32,854 nucleotides of DNA from Clostridia bacterium. Lineage in GTDB: Bacteria; Bacillota; Clostridia; Oscillospirales; Acutalibacteraceae. The notes beneath the pieces were generated by a model. It worked only from the letters and a program-made list of their open reading frames with translations. It had not been told where the DNA came from and made no database searches. Shown here piece by piece: positions 6,524-14,843 of the stretch; position 1 is the first letter of the stretch; every line of letters begins with the position of its first letter. Both the position numbers and the translations under genes were made by a program. The stretch is from the NCBI GenBank assembly GCA_017465465.1, contig JAFTWE010000020.1, forward strand, positions 1 through 32,854. Direction: 5' to 3'.

Positions 6524-6805
6524 TTATTCAAAAAATGTTTCTGCTATGAGGAAGTTATTATACACCCGTGCGAGGATGCCGTCGGGGCTTACAAGCCCTT
6601 CTCTTACGCCGGCTTCAAGCTCCTTTCGGGTAAATTTAACTGCCTCGGTTGCCTTTTCACAAGCTTCTCTTGAATCAAGCAAAAACTTAAGTTGTTTTGA
6701 GGAAAGGTGCTGAAATCCGTTTTTATTATCTGACAAAAAGCGGTCAAAACAATTCTGAGGATTGTCAGCAAAACCAATCACCGTTTCAAGCTGACCTTCC
6801 GTCAT
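6524..6805 (-). CDS. Small hypothetical protein coupled to the alpha-mannosidase gene
   Basis: The 93-aa product is one I do not recognise. It is soluble and mainly helical, with a central KQLKFLLDSREACEKATEAV helix and a short hydrophobic C-terminus. No signal peptide, metal motif or membrane helix is visible. The ATG at 6805 lies 6 bases past the stop of the GH38 gene with only a weak CAGG before it, so translation probably depends on re-initiation. That would tie its level to the mannosidase. It ends next to the terminator at 6488. Confidence that it is a real gene is moderate. Confidence 0.6.
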   Translation of the reverse strand: MTEGQLETVIGFADNPQNCFDRFLSDNKNGFQHLSSKQLKFLLDSREACEKATEAVKFTRKELEAGVREGLVSPDGILARVYNNFLIAETFFE

Positions 6806-6811
6806 ACCTGA

Positions 6812-9800
6812 TTAAAACTTAACCTTGAAGTTCTTGATTTCAAAGGGCTTGGCTGTGAATGAGATTGTGTTGCCGCTGAATTCAACGGGAACATCATTAC
6901 GCTCAATCAAATCACACTCTGCGGCATAAGTGATATCAGCAAAGAGTGAAACAGTAGCCTTGGTTGTTCTTCCTGTCTTTTCAACCATACGAACGATGTA
7001 AGCATCTTCCTCTTCACACTTTTTAACAGCTTCAAGAGTGATGTTGTCACAGTCAAGGTTAATGAATGAGCCAATCTTATCACCGTCACCTGTTGGTGTG
7101 GCGCAAACAAGAGGATTGTTGATTTCAAGGCCCATTGTGAGAGTCTTGGCGTGTTTCCAGTCATTTGCGTGAGGATAAAGTGAATATGTGAAGTAATGCT
7201 CACCTCTGTCTGAAGTTGGGTCGGGCTTAATCGGAGCTTTAAGAAGAGTAAGAATCATCTTATGCTCGTTAACCTCGTGACCGTACTTACAGTCGTTAAG
7301 AAGGCTTACACCGTAATCGGTATCTGACATATCAATCCAGTTATGAGCGTTAACCTCAAACTTAGCTTTATCATAAGGATTGTAGCGGTATGAGCTGCAT
7401 TCCATAGTTGCATAAGCGATATCTCTTGTGTAGTTCTTTGTCTGAAGGTCAACATCGAAGAACACCTTGAGAAGCTTCTGATTTTCGTGCCAGCTGATGT
7501 GAGTATCAAAGTCAATACGGTCAATCTCGTTATAAATAATGATGTTTTGGTGAATTACTGATTTGAGAATTTCTTTCTCAATAGTAATCATTGTGTAAAC
7601 ATCGCCTGAAACGATTGATTTAACAACGCCGTCTTTAACTTCGTATTCACGGTCAACATAAGTAGCAACGATATCCCAAGCGTCATAAGCACCGGGCATA
7701 TCTTCAAATAGTCTGAAATCGTTACCCTTGCCGCCCTCTGACAATACTTCTCTGTTATTAACCTTGTCATAAATTGAAACAAGAACAGCCTTATCATCAA
7801 GAGTGAGAGCGAAGAAGTCATTTTCAATCTTTTTGCCTGTGCACTCGGTGAGCTTGCGCTCTGCCTTAGCAGGAACTTTATAATATACCTTGTAACCGAC
7901 AGCAGGAACATCCTTAGCAACAAAGAGGAGCTTTTTATCGCCGTTTGGCTTTGTATATGCCTGAACAGCAACAGGGTTGCCGTTTTCATCAAGGATATCA
8001 ACATCCTGATAATCAAGCTCTACCTTTGAGGTTGAAGCAACTGCAAGGGAATTGAAGAGAACAAAGGGAGTGCCCTTGTCGGCATCAAAGCCGATTTTCT
8101 TGCCGATAACAGCAAGAGCGTCTGCGCGCACCTTTTCACCTGTTGCAATAACTTCATCATAAATGCCCATCAATTTGCCGAATACTTCGGTAATATGGGT
8201 ACCGGGCAATGAATCGTGGAACTGGTTGGTGAGAATCTTCTTCCAGCCTGCTTCAAGCTCAAGGCGCGGATATTCATAACCGTACTGCTCTGCGATTGTA
8301 GCATACATTTCAGCCTGACGGTAGAGGTTTTCACAATATCTGTTAGCCTTTTTAAGAGCAGCCTTTGTTGTGTGAACGCCGCGGTGCTCTTCAAGATAAA
8401 GCTCATCCTTCCAGGTAACAACCTTGTCACCTGCTTTGATGGCCTTCTGCTTCATACTCTCAAGAGAGTCTTCAATCTTGCAGGCTCTTGTTTCGGGAAG
8501 ACCTGGGAAGTTCTTATAACGCTTAACATATTCAAGCATTTCGGCGTCAACACCGCCGCCGCCGTCACCCCAGCCGTAGCAGTACATTGACTCGCCGATT
8601 GTGTCTTTATCAGTATATTTAATCCAGTTTGTTTTAAGTGAATCAGGTTCCATTGAACCGATGAAATGTGTGGGAGGAACAGCCGCGAATACCTTTGAGC
8701 CGTCAGGACCTTCCCACCAGAAGGAGTTGTAAAGCCAGGGGTTAGTGTCGTTCCAGATACCCATTTTATGAGTAACGAAATATTCCATACCTGCTTTTTT
8801 CATAATCTGAGGCATACAGTAGCTGTTACCGAATACATCGGGCAACCAGCAGGTTTTGGGAGTTACACCAAACCATTTTTCTGCATAGCGAACACCGTGA
8901 AGGAACTGACGAACGAAGGATTCACCTGAAATGATGTTACAGTCAGGCTCTACCCACATACCGCCGATATATTCCCATCTGCCCTCTTTAACTCTCTGCT
9001 GAACCTGTTCAAAGAGGTTGGGATAGTGGATGCGCATCTCTTCATACATACCTGCCTGGCTCTGTGAGAAGATGAAGTCATCATACTGCTCCATAAGGCG
9101 AAGCATTGTTGCGTGAGTACGGCCAACCTTGCGGACAAACTCTTTGTAAGCCCACATATAAACCATATCAAGATGTGAGTTACCGATAAGGTCAAGCTGA
9201 CCCATGCATTTGTAGTTGGGGTTATTATAAACTCTGTCGTGAAGAACCTTTTTGCACATTCTGAGCTTAGCCTTGAACACCTCAAAATCAGGTTCATCAA
9301 AGTCAACATACCGGAATGCTTCTTTAAGAGATTCACGGATAAGAGTGCCGTAGTCGTTGTTCATGCCGGGGATAAAGAGAGCATTGAAAACAGCCTTTAA
9401 ATCCCAGTAAATGTCGCTGATTTCATCATCAGTAGTGGCAATGAATGAGCATTCGAGCTTTTTGAGGGTGCTTTCATTTGAATGCCATACAAAATATGAC
9501 TCAACATCAATGTCAAACTCCTCGCCTGCTTTTGCACATTCGGTAAGAGTAACAGCATTACGGAATGGGTCAAGTCCCTGATAAGGAACACCGTTAACTG
9601 AAACAAGTGAGTCACCGCCGAAGTAGATGTAGAGAGTTACTCTCTGACCTGCAAACTTTTCGGGGATAACGATTTTATTTTTGAAGAAAGCACTAAGGCC
9701 GTTGCCGCCCCAGTAGTCGCCTACCTTAAGCTCCTTCCAGCCGTCATAAAGATATTCATACTCACCGATTTCTTTGTAAATGCACTCACGCATCTGCCAT

Positions 9801-9979
9801 GAGCCTGTGTTTTCAAAGTCGGTGTAAATTCTCTTTTTAAGTGTTTTTAACTTAATCTCGGCGAGCTCATCAAAAGCAAAAATACCTCTCTGCTTGTTTT
9901 TGATAATGTCACGCCAGGTGTCAATATGAGCGTCCATACCTTCGGTTGAAGGGACGGTCTTTTTCTCGTTCTCTGACAT
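6812..9979 (-). CDS. GH38 alpha-mannosidase
   Basis: The 1055-aa protein has the GH38 signatures: GNSHLDMVYMWAYKE (zinc-binding H269 and D271), CWLPDVFGNSY (catalytic nucleophile D381) and QFHDSLPGTHI (H588, zinc). A long C-terminal beta-sandwich part follows, as usual for the roughly 1,000-residue class. It would remove alpha-linked mannose from glycans. No signal peptide is present, so the substrate must be imported. The open frame runs to 10012, but the ATG at 9979 follows AAAAGGAG with good spacing and is the better start. It has its own strong promoter and is followed closely by a 93-aa gene. With the GH29 enzyme it suggests use of host or dietary glycoprotein glycans (inference). Confidence 0.93.
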   Translation of the reverse strand: MSENEKKTVPSTEGMDAHIDTWRDIIKNKQRGIFAFDELAEIKLKTLKKRIYTDFENTGSWQMRECIYKEIGEYEYLYDGWKELKVGDYWGGNGLSAFFKNKIVIPEKFAGQRVTLYIYFGGDSLVSVNGVPYQGLDPFRNAVTLTECAKAGEEFDIDVESYFVWHSNESTLKKLECSFIATTDDEISDIYWDLKAVFNALFIPGMNNDYGTLIRESLKEAFRYVDFDEPDFEVFKAKLRMCKKVLHDRVYNNPNYKCMGQLDLIGNSHLDMVYMWAYKEFVRKVGRTHATMLRLMEQYDDFIFSQSQAGMYEEMRIHYPNLFEQVQQRVKEGRWEYIGGMWVEPDCNIISGESFVRQFLHGVRYAEKWFGVTPKTCWLPDVFGNSYCMPQIMKKAGMEYFVTHKMGIWNDTNPWLYNSFWWEGPDGSKVFAAVPPTHFIGSMEPDSLKTNWIKYTDKDTIGESMYCYGWGDGGGGVDAEMLEYVKRYKNFPGLPETRACKIEDSLESMKQKAIKAGDKVVTWKDELYLEEHRGVHTTKAALKKANRYCENLYRQAEMYATIAEQYGYEYPRLELEAGWKKILTNQFHDSLPGTHITEVFGKLMGIYDEVIATGEKVRADALAVIGKKIGFDADKGTPFVLFNSLAVASTSKVELDYQDVDILDENGNPVAVQAYTKPNGDKKLLFVAKDVPAVGYKVYYKVPAKAERKLTECTGKKIENDFFALTLDDKAVLVSIYDKVNNREVLSEGGKGNDFRLFEDMPGAYDAWDIVATYVDREYEVKDGVVKSIVSGDVYTMITIEKEILKSVIHQNIIIYNEIDRIDFDTHISWHENQKLLKVFFDVDLQTKNYTRDIAYATMECSSYRYNPYDKAKFEVNAHNWIDMSDTDYGVSLLNDCKYGHEVNEHKMILTLLKAPIKPDPTSDRGEHYFTYSLYPHANDWKHAKTLTMGLEINNPLVCATPTGDGDKIGSFINLDCDNITLEAVKKCEEEDAYIVRMVEKTGRTTKATVSLFADITYAAECDLIERNDVPVEFSGNTISFTAKPFEIKNFKVKF

Positions 9980-10020
9980 AATTTCAACTCCTTTTAGATT
10001 TATTGAAAACAAATCAATTT

Positions 10021-10049
10021 ATTATATCATCCATTATTTTCTTTTTCAA
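10021..10049 (-). promoter_or_regulatory. Promoter of the alpha-mannosidase gene
   Basis: TTGAAA (10044-10049) and TATAAT (10021-10026) are 17 bases apart on the minus strand, just beyond the terminator of the preceding micro-ORF unit. Confidence 0.8.
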
Positions 10050-10070
10050 CCGCTAAAACGAATTTTGTTA

Positions 10071-10098
10071 AAGAAAAAGCCGTCGGCGAACCGACGGC
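10071..10098 (-). terminator. Intrinsic terminator of the 24-aa micro-ORF unit
   Basis: A perfect 8-bp GC-rich stem GCCGTCGG/CCGACGGC (10079-10086 with 10091-10098, loop CGAA) is followed on the minus strand by TTTTTCTT. It lies 11 bases past the stop codon of the micro-ORF and before the mannosidase promoter, so it isolates the micro-ORF. Confidence 0.88.
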
Positions 10099-10109
10099 AA
10101 TGCATTTGA

Positions 10110-10184
10110 TTATGAAAAAAGATAGTTAAAAAGGTACATTGGTAAATATAAAAGGTCTGAAAGTATTGCTAAAATTGATAACAT
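10110..10184 (-). CDS. 24-aa hydrophobic peptide (micro-ORF) with own promoter and terminator
   Basis: I know no family for this peptide. It begins MLSILAILSDLLYLPM and ends FNYLFS: an almost entirely hydrophobic 24-residue helix with one Asp, long enough to cross the membrane once. AAAAGGAG stands 10 bases before the ATG and is as good as any ribosome binding site in the window. An extended -10 promoter lies upstream and a strong terminator starts 11 bases past the stop. This makes a transcript of roughly 120 bases with no other gene in it. Alternatives are a small membrane regulator, a type I toxin-like peptide, or a regulatory small RNA whose ORF is incidental. Confidence 0.55.
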   Translation of the reverse strand: MLSILAILSDLLYLPMYLFNYLFS

Positions 10185-10212
10185 AAAGCTACAACTCCTT
10201 TTCTTTTTTGAT

Positions 10213-10241
10213 ATTGTAACATAAAATAACAAAAGAAGCAA
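10213..10241 (-). promoter_or_regulatory. Promoter of the 24-aa micro-ORF
   Basis: TTGCTT (10236-10241), a 17-base spacer and TACAAT (10213-10218) with the extension TGT lie on the minus strand about 29 bases before the start codon. Confidence 0.65.
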
Positions 10242-10313
10242 CTATAAAATAAGTACTTATCGGGTTAATTGCGCCTTATGACAGAGTTCCAATCAGAGAT
10301 AAAGCACCAATTT

Positions 10314-10868
10314 TTATTGTTTATAAAAAGCCTCCGTATAACCGTCTTCATCGGTAAGAGCCAGTTCGTCACCATTGATTTCAAATTCATAAATCATTGT
10401 TCCGCCATTTGAAAACAATGTTTCCTCAACGGTAATAGTGAGTTTATCGCCATCGGTAAAATAGGTGAAATTCATCATTCTCTCAGATGCATTCATAACC
10501 ACACCGTTTTCATAAAAATATCCCGTTTCACTGTCAGAGAAGGTTATCGAATAATCCCCTGTTTCACTTAACCAAGTACCCTTGAGGCTGCTTCCTCCTG
10601 CGAGATTTACAATAAGGCCGATTACTGCTGCCGCAAGTGCAATACCTGCAACAATTTTAACCCAACTGCCTGATTTCTTGGCGGTTGAAGTTTTTTGAAC
10701 TTTAGGCTGAGTTGATGTGGGATTTTGCGGCTGCGGACGCGGGGGTTGTTGCTTCGGTGGTTCAGATTTTGGTTTAACCTTATAATCTACAAAAGGATTT
10801 TCCAGACCGCATTTTGGGCAGAATTTTGCATCATCAGGAATCAGCTTCCCGCATCTTTTACAAAACAT
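10314..10868 (-). CDS. Zinc-ribbon membrane protein with lipocalin-like outer domain
   Basis: The 184-aa protein starts with a zinc ribbon (MFCKRCGKLIPDDAKFCPKC, Cys at 3, 6, 17 and 20). A Pro/Gln/Lys-rich linker follows, then one transmembrane helix (about residues 70-88, IVAGIALAAAVIGLIVNLAG). The outer domain of about 95 residues starts LKGTWLSETGDYSITFSD and is beta-rich, like the small domains often found on such proteins. The topology is probably ribbon inside, beta domain outside. Function is unknown. It starts 12 bases after the OmpA-like lipoprotein gene and is probably its operon partner; SD AGGAGG-like TAAGGAGG precedes the ATG. Confidence 0.75.
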   Translation of the reverse strand: MFCKRCGKLIPDDAKFCPKCGLENPFVDYKVKPKSEPPKQQPPRPQPQNPTSTQPKVQKTSTAKKSGSWVKIVAGIALAAAVIGLIVNLAGGSSLKGTWLSETGDYSITFSDSETGYFYENGVVMNASERMMNFTYFTDGDKLTITVEETLFSNGGTMIYEFEINGDELALTDEDGYTEAFYKQ

Positions 10869-10880
10869 AACTTTTCCTCC

Positions 10881-12425
10881 TTATTTTACAGCATCAATAT
10901 TGATAATAAATCTGAATGAAACACGACGTGATGCCGCCATATCCACATTGCCATCGGCATCCTTAATGGGCTTACTGTTTGAATATCCCACAGCTTCCAA
11001 GGCTGATGCAAGTTTGGTAGTATCTACACCTGTTTCAGCAGAAACACAGTATTTTTTAACATTATCTGCTCTCTCCACGGACAAAGGTAAGCTACTCTCA
11101 TAAGTTGCACCGGACACGGGAGCAGTATGACCCTCTACCATTGTTTTGGCAACAAAGTTTTCATACTTTTCAGAGAAAACGATAGAAGTGTAAACACTTA
11201 CAAATTTATTAAGGAATGACTTACCCTCTGCGGTGAGAACGGCTGAATCCCCTCCAAAAAGAACAGAGGTATCCATTGCAAGCTCGCCGGAATTTTCGTC
11301 AACAGTTACCTTGATGCCTGCGTCATTAAAGGCTTTTGCAAGGTCATCCATGAGGTTAGTCTGGGTTTCAATCAGTTCTTCAAGCTGGGTTTCAGAAAGA
11401 CTGTCGAGTTCGCCTGTCAGGTCTTCGGTGAGATATTTTTTAGCATTTGTTTTCATTCGGTCAAAGTAATCTGAATTAAAATAATAATTGTTTTCACCGT
11501 CAGTTAAAACCAAGCCGTCACTATTGCAAAGGAAATACACATATTGATAAGTCTGAACGCTTTCTTCAAGAACAAGTGTAAAAGTAAAAAGACCGTTTTC
11601 TTCAATTGTTCCTACAGAAGCATAACTCATCACACCGTCAGTCATTTCAATTGTTAATTTGGGTGTATATTTCTGATTTTCTTCATCATAGCTAAAAAAG
11701 AACGCATCAATTCCGTTGGGTGAAGCAGAACCCGGGGTTAAATACTGACTACACTGTAAACAGTCGTATTCAGCATAAGCATCGAGAGCACCATTTAAGG
11801 TTACGCTACCGTTTTCATTTGAAAGAGTAAGGTTTCTTCCGCTGAATTTAAAGGTGTATTCCCATATAAGGTCAGAGAATGAATATGTAATTTTATTGGT
11901 TTTATCGGAAACATCAAAATCATCAATAGGTTTCAGGATAAGCTTATTACCCTCAATTGAATACGCACAAAAAACTGAGGTTATATATGTTTTTCCGTTT
12001 TCATCCCTGGTCATAAAACCAACATTCATCCAATTGTATTCCTCTATGTATGAAATTTTGTGACCAAGATTATTTTTCCCGGCTTTTATAGAACGAGGCA
12101 GAACAGTAAGTTCCATTTCTCCGTCACCGAGATTACAGGTAAAATATTCTGACTCTGCACCGAATTTATCCTCGGCCTCTTCACCGCCTTTGAGACGATA
12201 ATAACCATAGAACATTTCCGGAGTATAGGTCATATTTGAATAAATCTCTTCAGGATTAAGGCTTTTCTGCGGAGTTCCGAGAACAGTTCCGCTCTCTTTT
12301 GCATTTTCTCCCTCAAAATAAAAGTCGTTAAAATCAGAATCTTTTTTGTATCCCTCATCGTCACCGCAAGCGGCAAGGGTAGCAAGCATAAACACTGACA
12401 TAATAATTGCAATTATCTTTTTCAT
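10881..12425 (-). CDS. Lipoprotein with C-terminal OmpA-like domain
   Basis: The 514-aa protein has a short signal peptide with lipobox (MKKIIAIIMSVFMLATLAAC, modified Cys at 20), so it is anchored outside the membrane. Residues ~30-300 are beta-rich with internal similarity between two halves (GYYRLKGGEE.., then the YDCLQCSQYLTPGSASPNG region). The C-terminal ~120 residues resemble an OmpA/MotB-type peptidoglycan-associating domain: VEGHTAPVSGA, PLSVERADNVKKYCV, ALEAVGYSNSKP and SRRVSFRFI. This fold is less common in monoderm bacteria and would tie the lipoprotein to peptidoglycan. The frame can be read from a TTG at 12446, but AAAGGAAG just before the ATG at 12425 makes that the start. It is first in an operon with the gene at 10314. 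Confidence 0.78.
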   Translation of the reverse strand: MKKIIAIIMSVFMLATLAACGDDEGYKKDSDFNDFYFEGENAKESGTVLGTPQKSLNPEEIYSNMTYTPEMFYGYYRLKGGEEAEDKFGAESEYFTCNLGDGEMELTVLPRSIKAGKNNLGHKISYIEEYNWMNVGFMTRDENGKTYITSVFCAYSIEGNKLILKPIDDFDVSDKTNKITYSFSDLIWEYTFKFSGRNLTLSNENGSVTLNGALDAYAEYDCLQCSQYLTPGSASPNGIDAFFFSYDEENQKYTPKLTIEMTDGVMSYASVGTIEENGLFTFTLVLEESVQTYQYVYFLCNSDGLVLTDGENNYYFNSDYFDRMKTNAKKYLTEDLTGELDSLSETQLEELIETQTNLMDDLAKAFNDAGIKVTVDENSGELAMDTSVLFGGDSAVLTAEGKSFLNKFVSVYTSIVFSEKYENFVAKTMVEGHTAPVSGATYESSLPLSVERADNVKKYCVSAETGVDTTKLASALEAVGYSNSKPIKDADGNVDMAASRRVSFRFIINIDAVK

Positions 12426-12458
12426 AACCAACTTCCTTTGCTTCAAGATTATAATAAA

Positions 12459-12521
12459 ATTATATCATAGCAAATTTATTTTCCGTCGACCGATTTCGAC
12501 TGAGTAAAAGCAAATTTCGAC
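12459..12521. promoter_or_regulatory. Divergent control region with two TTTCGAC sites
   Basis: A TATAAT -10 for the lipoprotein gene lies at 12459-12464 on the minus strand. Two direct copies of ATTTCGAC (core 12494-12500 and 12515-12521) lie 21 bases apart, two helical turns. A GTCGAC palindrome at 12485-12490 sits near the expected -35. The second site, TTTCGACGAA, differs at one base from the inverted Spo0A box TTTCGACAAA. It also lies just upstream of the GT4 -35. Spo0A or another response regulator is a candidate; this is inference. Confidence 0.4.
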
Positions 12522-12536
12522 GAAACTAAATAGCAC

Positions 12537-12565
12537 TTGCAGAAAACTCACAGTCGTGTTAAAAT
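12537..12565 (+). promoter_or_regulatory. Promoter of the two-gene GT4 operon
   Basis: TTGCAG (12537-12542), a 17-base spacer and TAAAAT (12560-12565) with a TGT extension lie 33 bases before the start codon. Confidence 0.65.
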
Positions 12566-12598
12566 TATATTCAGAAAATAACCAAGGAGGTGTGTGAA

Positions 12599-13714
12599 GT
12601 GAAAAGGATTCTGTTTTTTTCCGAGTCATTAAACGGCGGCGGTGCGGAAGCGGCACTTGTGAGAATTGTTGAGCTTCTTGCAGATAAATATGATATCACC
12701 GTTGTTTCACAGACTGACGGCGAAAAGCACACAGATTATATAAAATCACTTTGCACACATAAACCCTTTACAAAAAAGGCTGATTCCGGATTTTTAAATA
12801 ATCTGATTATAAAAGGCTTTATCACACTCCCCCCTGCTGTGGTGTGCTCAACATATCTTCACGGTGAGTACGATATTGAGGTGGCTTGCTGTGAGGGCTT
12901 TTCAACCAAAATCATCGGAGCTTCTAAAAGAAACAGTGTTAAGGTAGCATATATTCACACCGATTTTGTTAACAATCCTTGGAGCGCAGGAGTTTACAAA
13001 GGCGACGAGCAGGAAGAGAAAGAATGCTATTCAAAGTTTGATAAGATAATCTGTGTATCTGAAACCATACGGAACGCTTTTGTTCAGAAATACGGTTTGG
13101 CTGAAAAAACAGAGGTTATATATAACCTGATTGATGACAGAAAAATTAAGAAAATGAGCCTTGAAAGCGCTACGCTTAAAGTAAACAAACGACCTGCGTT
13201 TGTGCTTGTCGGCAACTATCTTAAGGTCAAAGGCTACGACAGGCTGATGAATGTTGCACACAGACTTAAAAATGAAGGATATGATTTTTCTTTCACTATT
13301 ATGGGCAGACCTGAAGAAAAGCATAAAATTCAAAAACTGTGTGACGATTTCGAGTTAAACGATTATGTTAATCTTATGGGATTTGAAGAAAATCCGTATA
13401 AATATATGAAGCAGGCTGATTGCTATGTGTGCTCCTCTTATGCAGAGGGTTACAGTACAGCGGTTTGTGAGGCTGTAATTTGCGGCTTGCCGGTAATCAC
13501 CACAGACTGCTCCGGAATGAGAGAAATTTTCGGTCAAAGTGAAATCGGCTTAATCTGTGAAAATAGTGAAGACGGATTATACGGTGCAATCAAGAGTGTT
13601 CTTGACAATCCTGAATTACTTCATAAATACAAACAAAACGCCCCGCTCAGGGCTGAGGATTTGAGTTATGTCAGCAGAGCGAGAGCTGTTGAAGATTTTT
13701 ATAAAACTTTGTAA
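12599..13714 (+). CDS. GT4-family glycosyltransferase (371 aa)
   Basis: The N-terminal half carries SLNGGGAEAALVRIVELL, the acceptor-side motif of GT4 enzymes. The C-terminal half has FVLVGNYLKVKGYDRLM and ADCYVCSSYAEGYSTAVCEA, with the E-x7-E motif that binds the nucleotide sugar. It is a retaining GT-B enzyme, membrane-associated or cytoplasmic, and probably acts in surface polysaccharide or glycolipid assembly. Sugar and acceptor cannot be read. The start is most likely the GTG at 12599: AGGAGG (12585-12590) is 8 bases upstream, whereas the earlier in-frame GTG at 12590 overlaps it. The next GT gene begins 14 bases after its stop. Confidence 0.88.
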   Translation: MKRILFFSESLNGGGAEAALVRIVELLADKYDITVVSQTDGEKHTDYIKSLCTHKPFTKKADSGFLNNLIIKGFITLPPAVVCSTYLHGEYDIEVACCEGFSTKIIGASKRNSVKVAYIHTDFVNNPWSAGVYKGDEQEEKECYSKFDKIICVSETIRNAFVQKYGLAEKTEVIYNLIDDRKIKKMSLESATLKVNKRPAFVLVGNYLKVKGYDRLMNVAHRLKNEGYDFSFTIMGRPEEKHKIQKLCDDFELNDYVNLMGFEENPYKYMKQADCYVCSSYAEGYSTAVCEAVICGLPVITTDCSGMREIFGQSEIGLICENSEDGLYGAIKSVLDNPELLHKYKQNAPLRAEDLSYVSRARAVEDFYKTL

Positions 13715-13728
13715 ATGGAGAGATAAAT

Positions 13729-14799
13729 ATGGTCTCAGGCAATGTACTGCATATTTGCAATTTCAGTGCGGCATATAAAGGTAATTTTATCAAGTCACTT
13801 CTCGCCCTTGAAAATCAGCTTTTGAATAAGGGTATCCATCAGGTTTACTTATTCCCGGCAAGAGCAAGGCGTACCGATGCACAAAAATGGATTGAAGAGC
13901 TAAAAAAAGAAGGTCACATTATCTATATACAAGAAACATCTTTCAAAGAAAATCTGAAGCTTTTTCAAAAAATCAAGAAAGAGCATCATATAGAAACCGT
14001 ATTCAGGCATTTTGCAAATTATAAAACTGATATTTTCACCTGGCTTATTTTTGGTCGAAAAAAAATCATCCGCTTTTTTCACTGCGAATATTCGCCAGAC
14101 AATTTCCCTAAATTTCAAATTAAAAAATTCGTTTACAGACGAGAAATACTTGTAGGTGTCAGCAAAGCTGTGTCAAAGCAAATTGAAAAATATTTCCCCC
14201 ACAATAAATCCGTAACTGTGGAAAATGCCATCGATTTCACCCGTCTTGATAACCCGGAAGAATTTCACAGCAAGCCAGGTATATCTTGCATGGCAATGGG
14301 ATATAACCCACTGGTTAAGGGAGCGGATTTAGCTATTAAAGCTGTTGCCGAGCTACAAAAGAAAAACAACATACACTTATATATTGTCGCCGCTTCTCAT
14401 CTTGAAGAGCTCAAGGAAACTATATCAGAAGTCGTAGGCATTTCACCTGACTGGTTGACGATTTTACCTCCAAATGAAAACATAGCTACTTATTATAGTA
14501 ACACAGATATTTTTCTTGCCCCATCACGTTCAGAAGGTTTTTCCTATGCAGTAGTTGAAGCTACCTACTGCAAATCGGCTATAGTTTTAAGTGATATACC
14601 TGCTCATCAAAATCTCAAGGTCAATAAAAAATATATGTTCAAATCTGAGGACATAGCAGACTTTTGTGAGAAACTTCAGACTGCAATCGACGAACTCAGT
14701 TCTACACAGTCTTTTAAAGATAGAGAAGAAGCTAAAAACAATGTCATAAAAAGCTATGGTCTTGACAGATGGTGCGAGGAAGTTTGCAGATTAATATAG
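13729..14799 (+). CDS. GT4-family glycosyltransferase (356 aa)
   Basis: A second GT-B glycosyltransferase, more divergent than its neighbour. The C-terminal half contains GISCMAMGYNPLVKGADLAI and TDIFLAPSRSEGFSYAVVEA, again with the E-x7-E sugar-nucleotide motif. The N-terminal half has an acceptor-type fold with FRHFANYKTDIFTWLIFGRK and no signal peptide. ATGGAGAG lies before the ATG at 13729. It shares a transcript with the upstream GT4 and ends at the bidirectional terminator. The pair may add consecutive sugars to one glycan; this is inference from gene order. Confidence 0.85.
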   Translation: MVSGNVLHICNFSAAYKGNFIKSLLALENQLLNKGIHQVYLFPARARRTDAQKWIEELKKEGHIIYIQETSFKENLKLFQKIKKEHHIETVFRHFANYKTDIFTWLIFGRKKIIRFFHCEYSPDNFPKFQIKKFVYRREILVGVSKAVSKQIEKYFPHNKSVTVENAIDFTRLDNPEEFHSKPGISCMAMGYNPLVKGADLAIKAVAELQKKNNIHLYIVAASHLEELKETISEVVGISPDWLTILPPNENIATYYSNTDIFLAPSRSEGFSYAVVEATYCKSAIVLSDIPAHQNLKVNKKYMFKSEDIADFCEKLQTAIDELSSTQSFKDREEAKNNVIKSYGLDRWCEEVCRLI

Positions 14800-14805
14800 A
14801 ATGTT

Positions 14806-14833
14806 AAAAACCGACGGGGTGCCGTCGGTTTTT
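14806..14833. terminator. Bidirectional intrinsic terminator
   Basis: A 12-bp perfect stem, AAAAACCGACGG with CCGTCGGTTTTT around loop GGTG, lies between the converging GT4 and ABC permease genes. It has a T-run on both strands and starts 6 bases past the GT4 stop. Confidence 0.92.
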
Positions 14834-14843
14834 GCGTTTTCTT

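Noticed and set aside
10110..10184. Type I toxin-antitoxin pair at the 24-aa ORF
   Set aside because: The peptide would fit, but I could not find a convincing promoter for an antisense RNA on the plus strand, so I report only the peptide.
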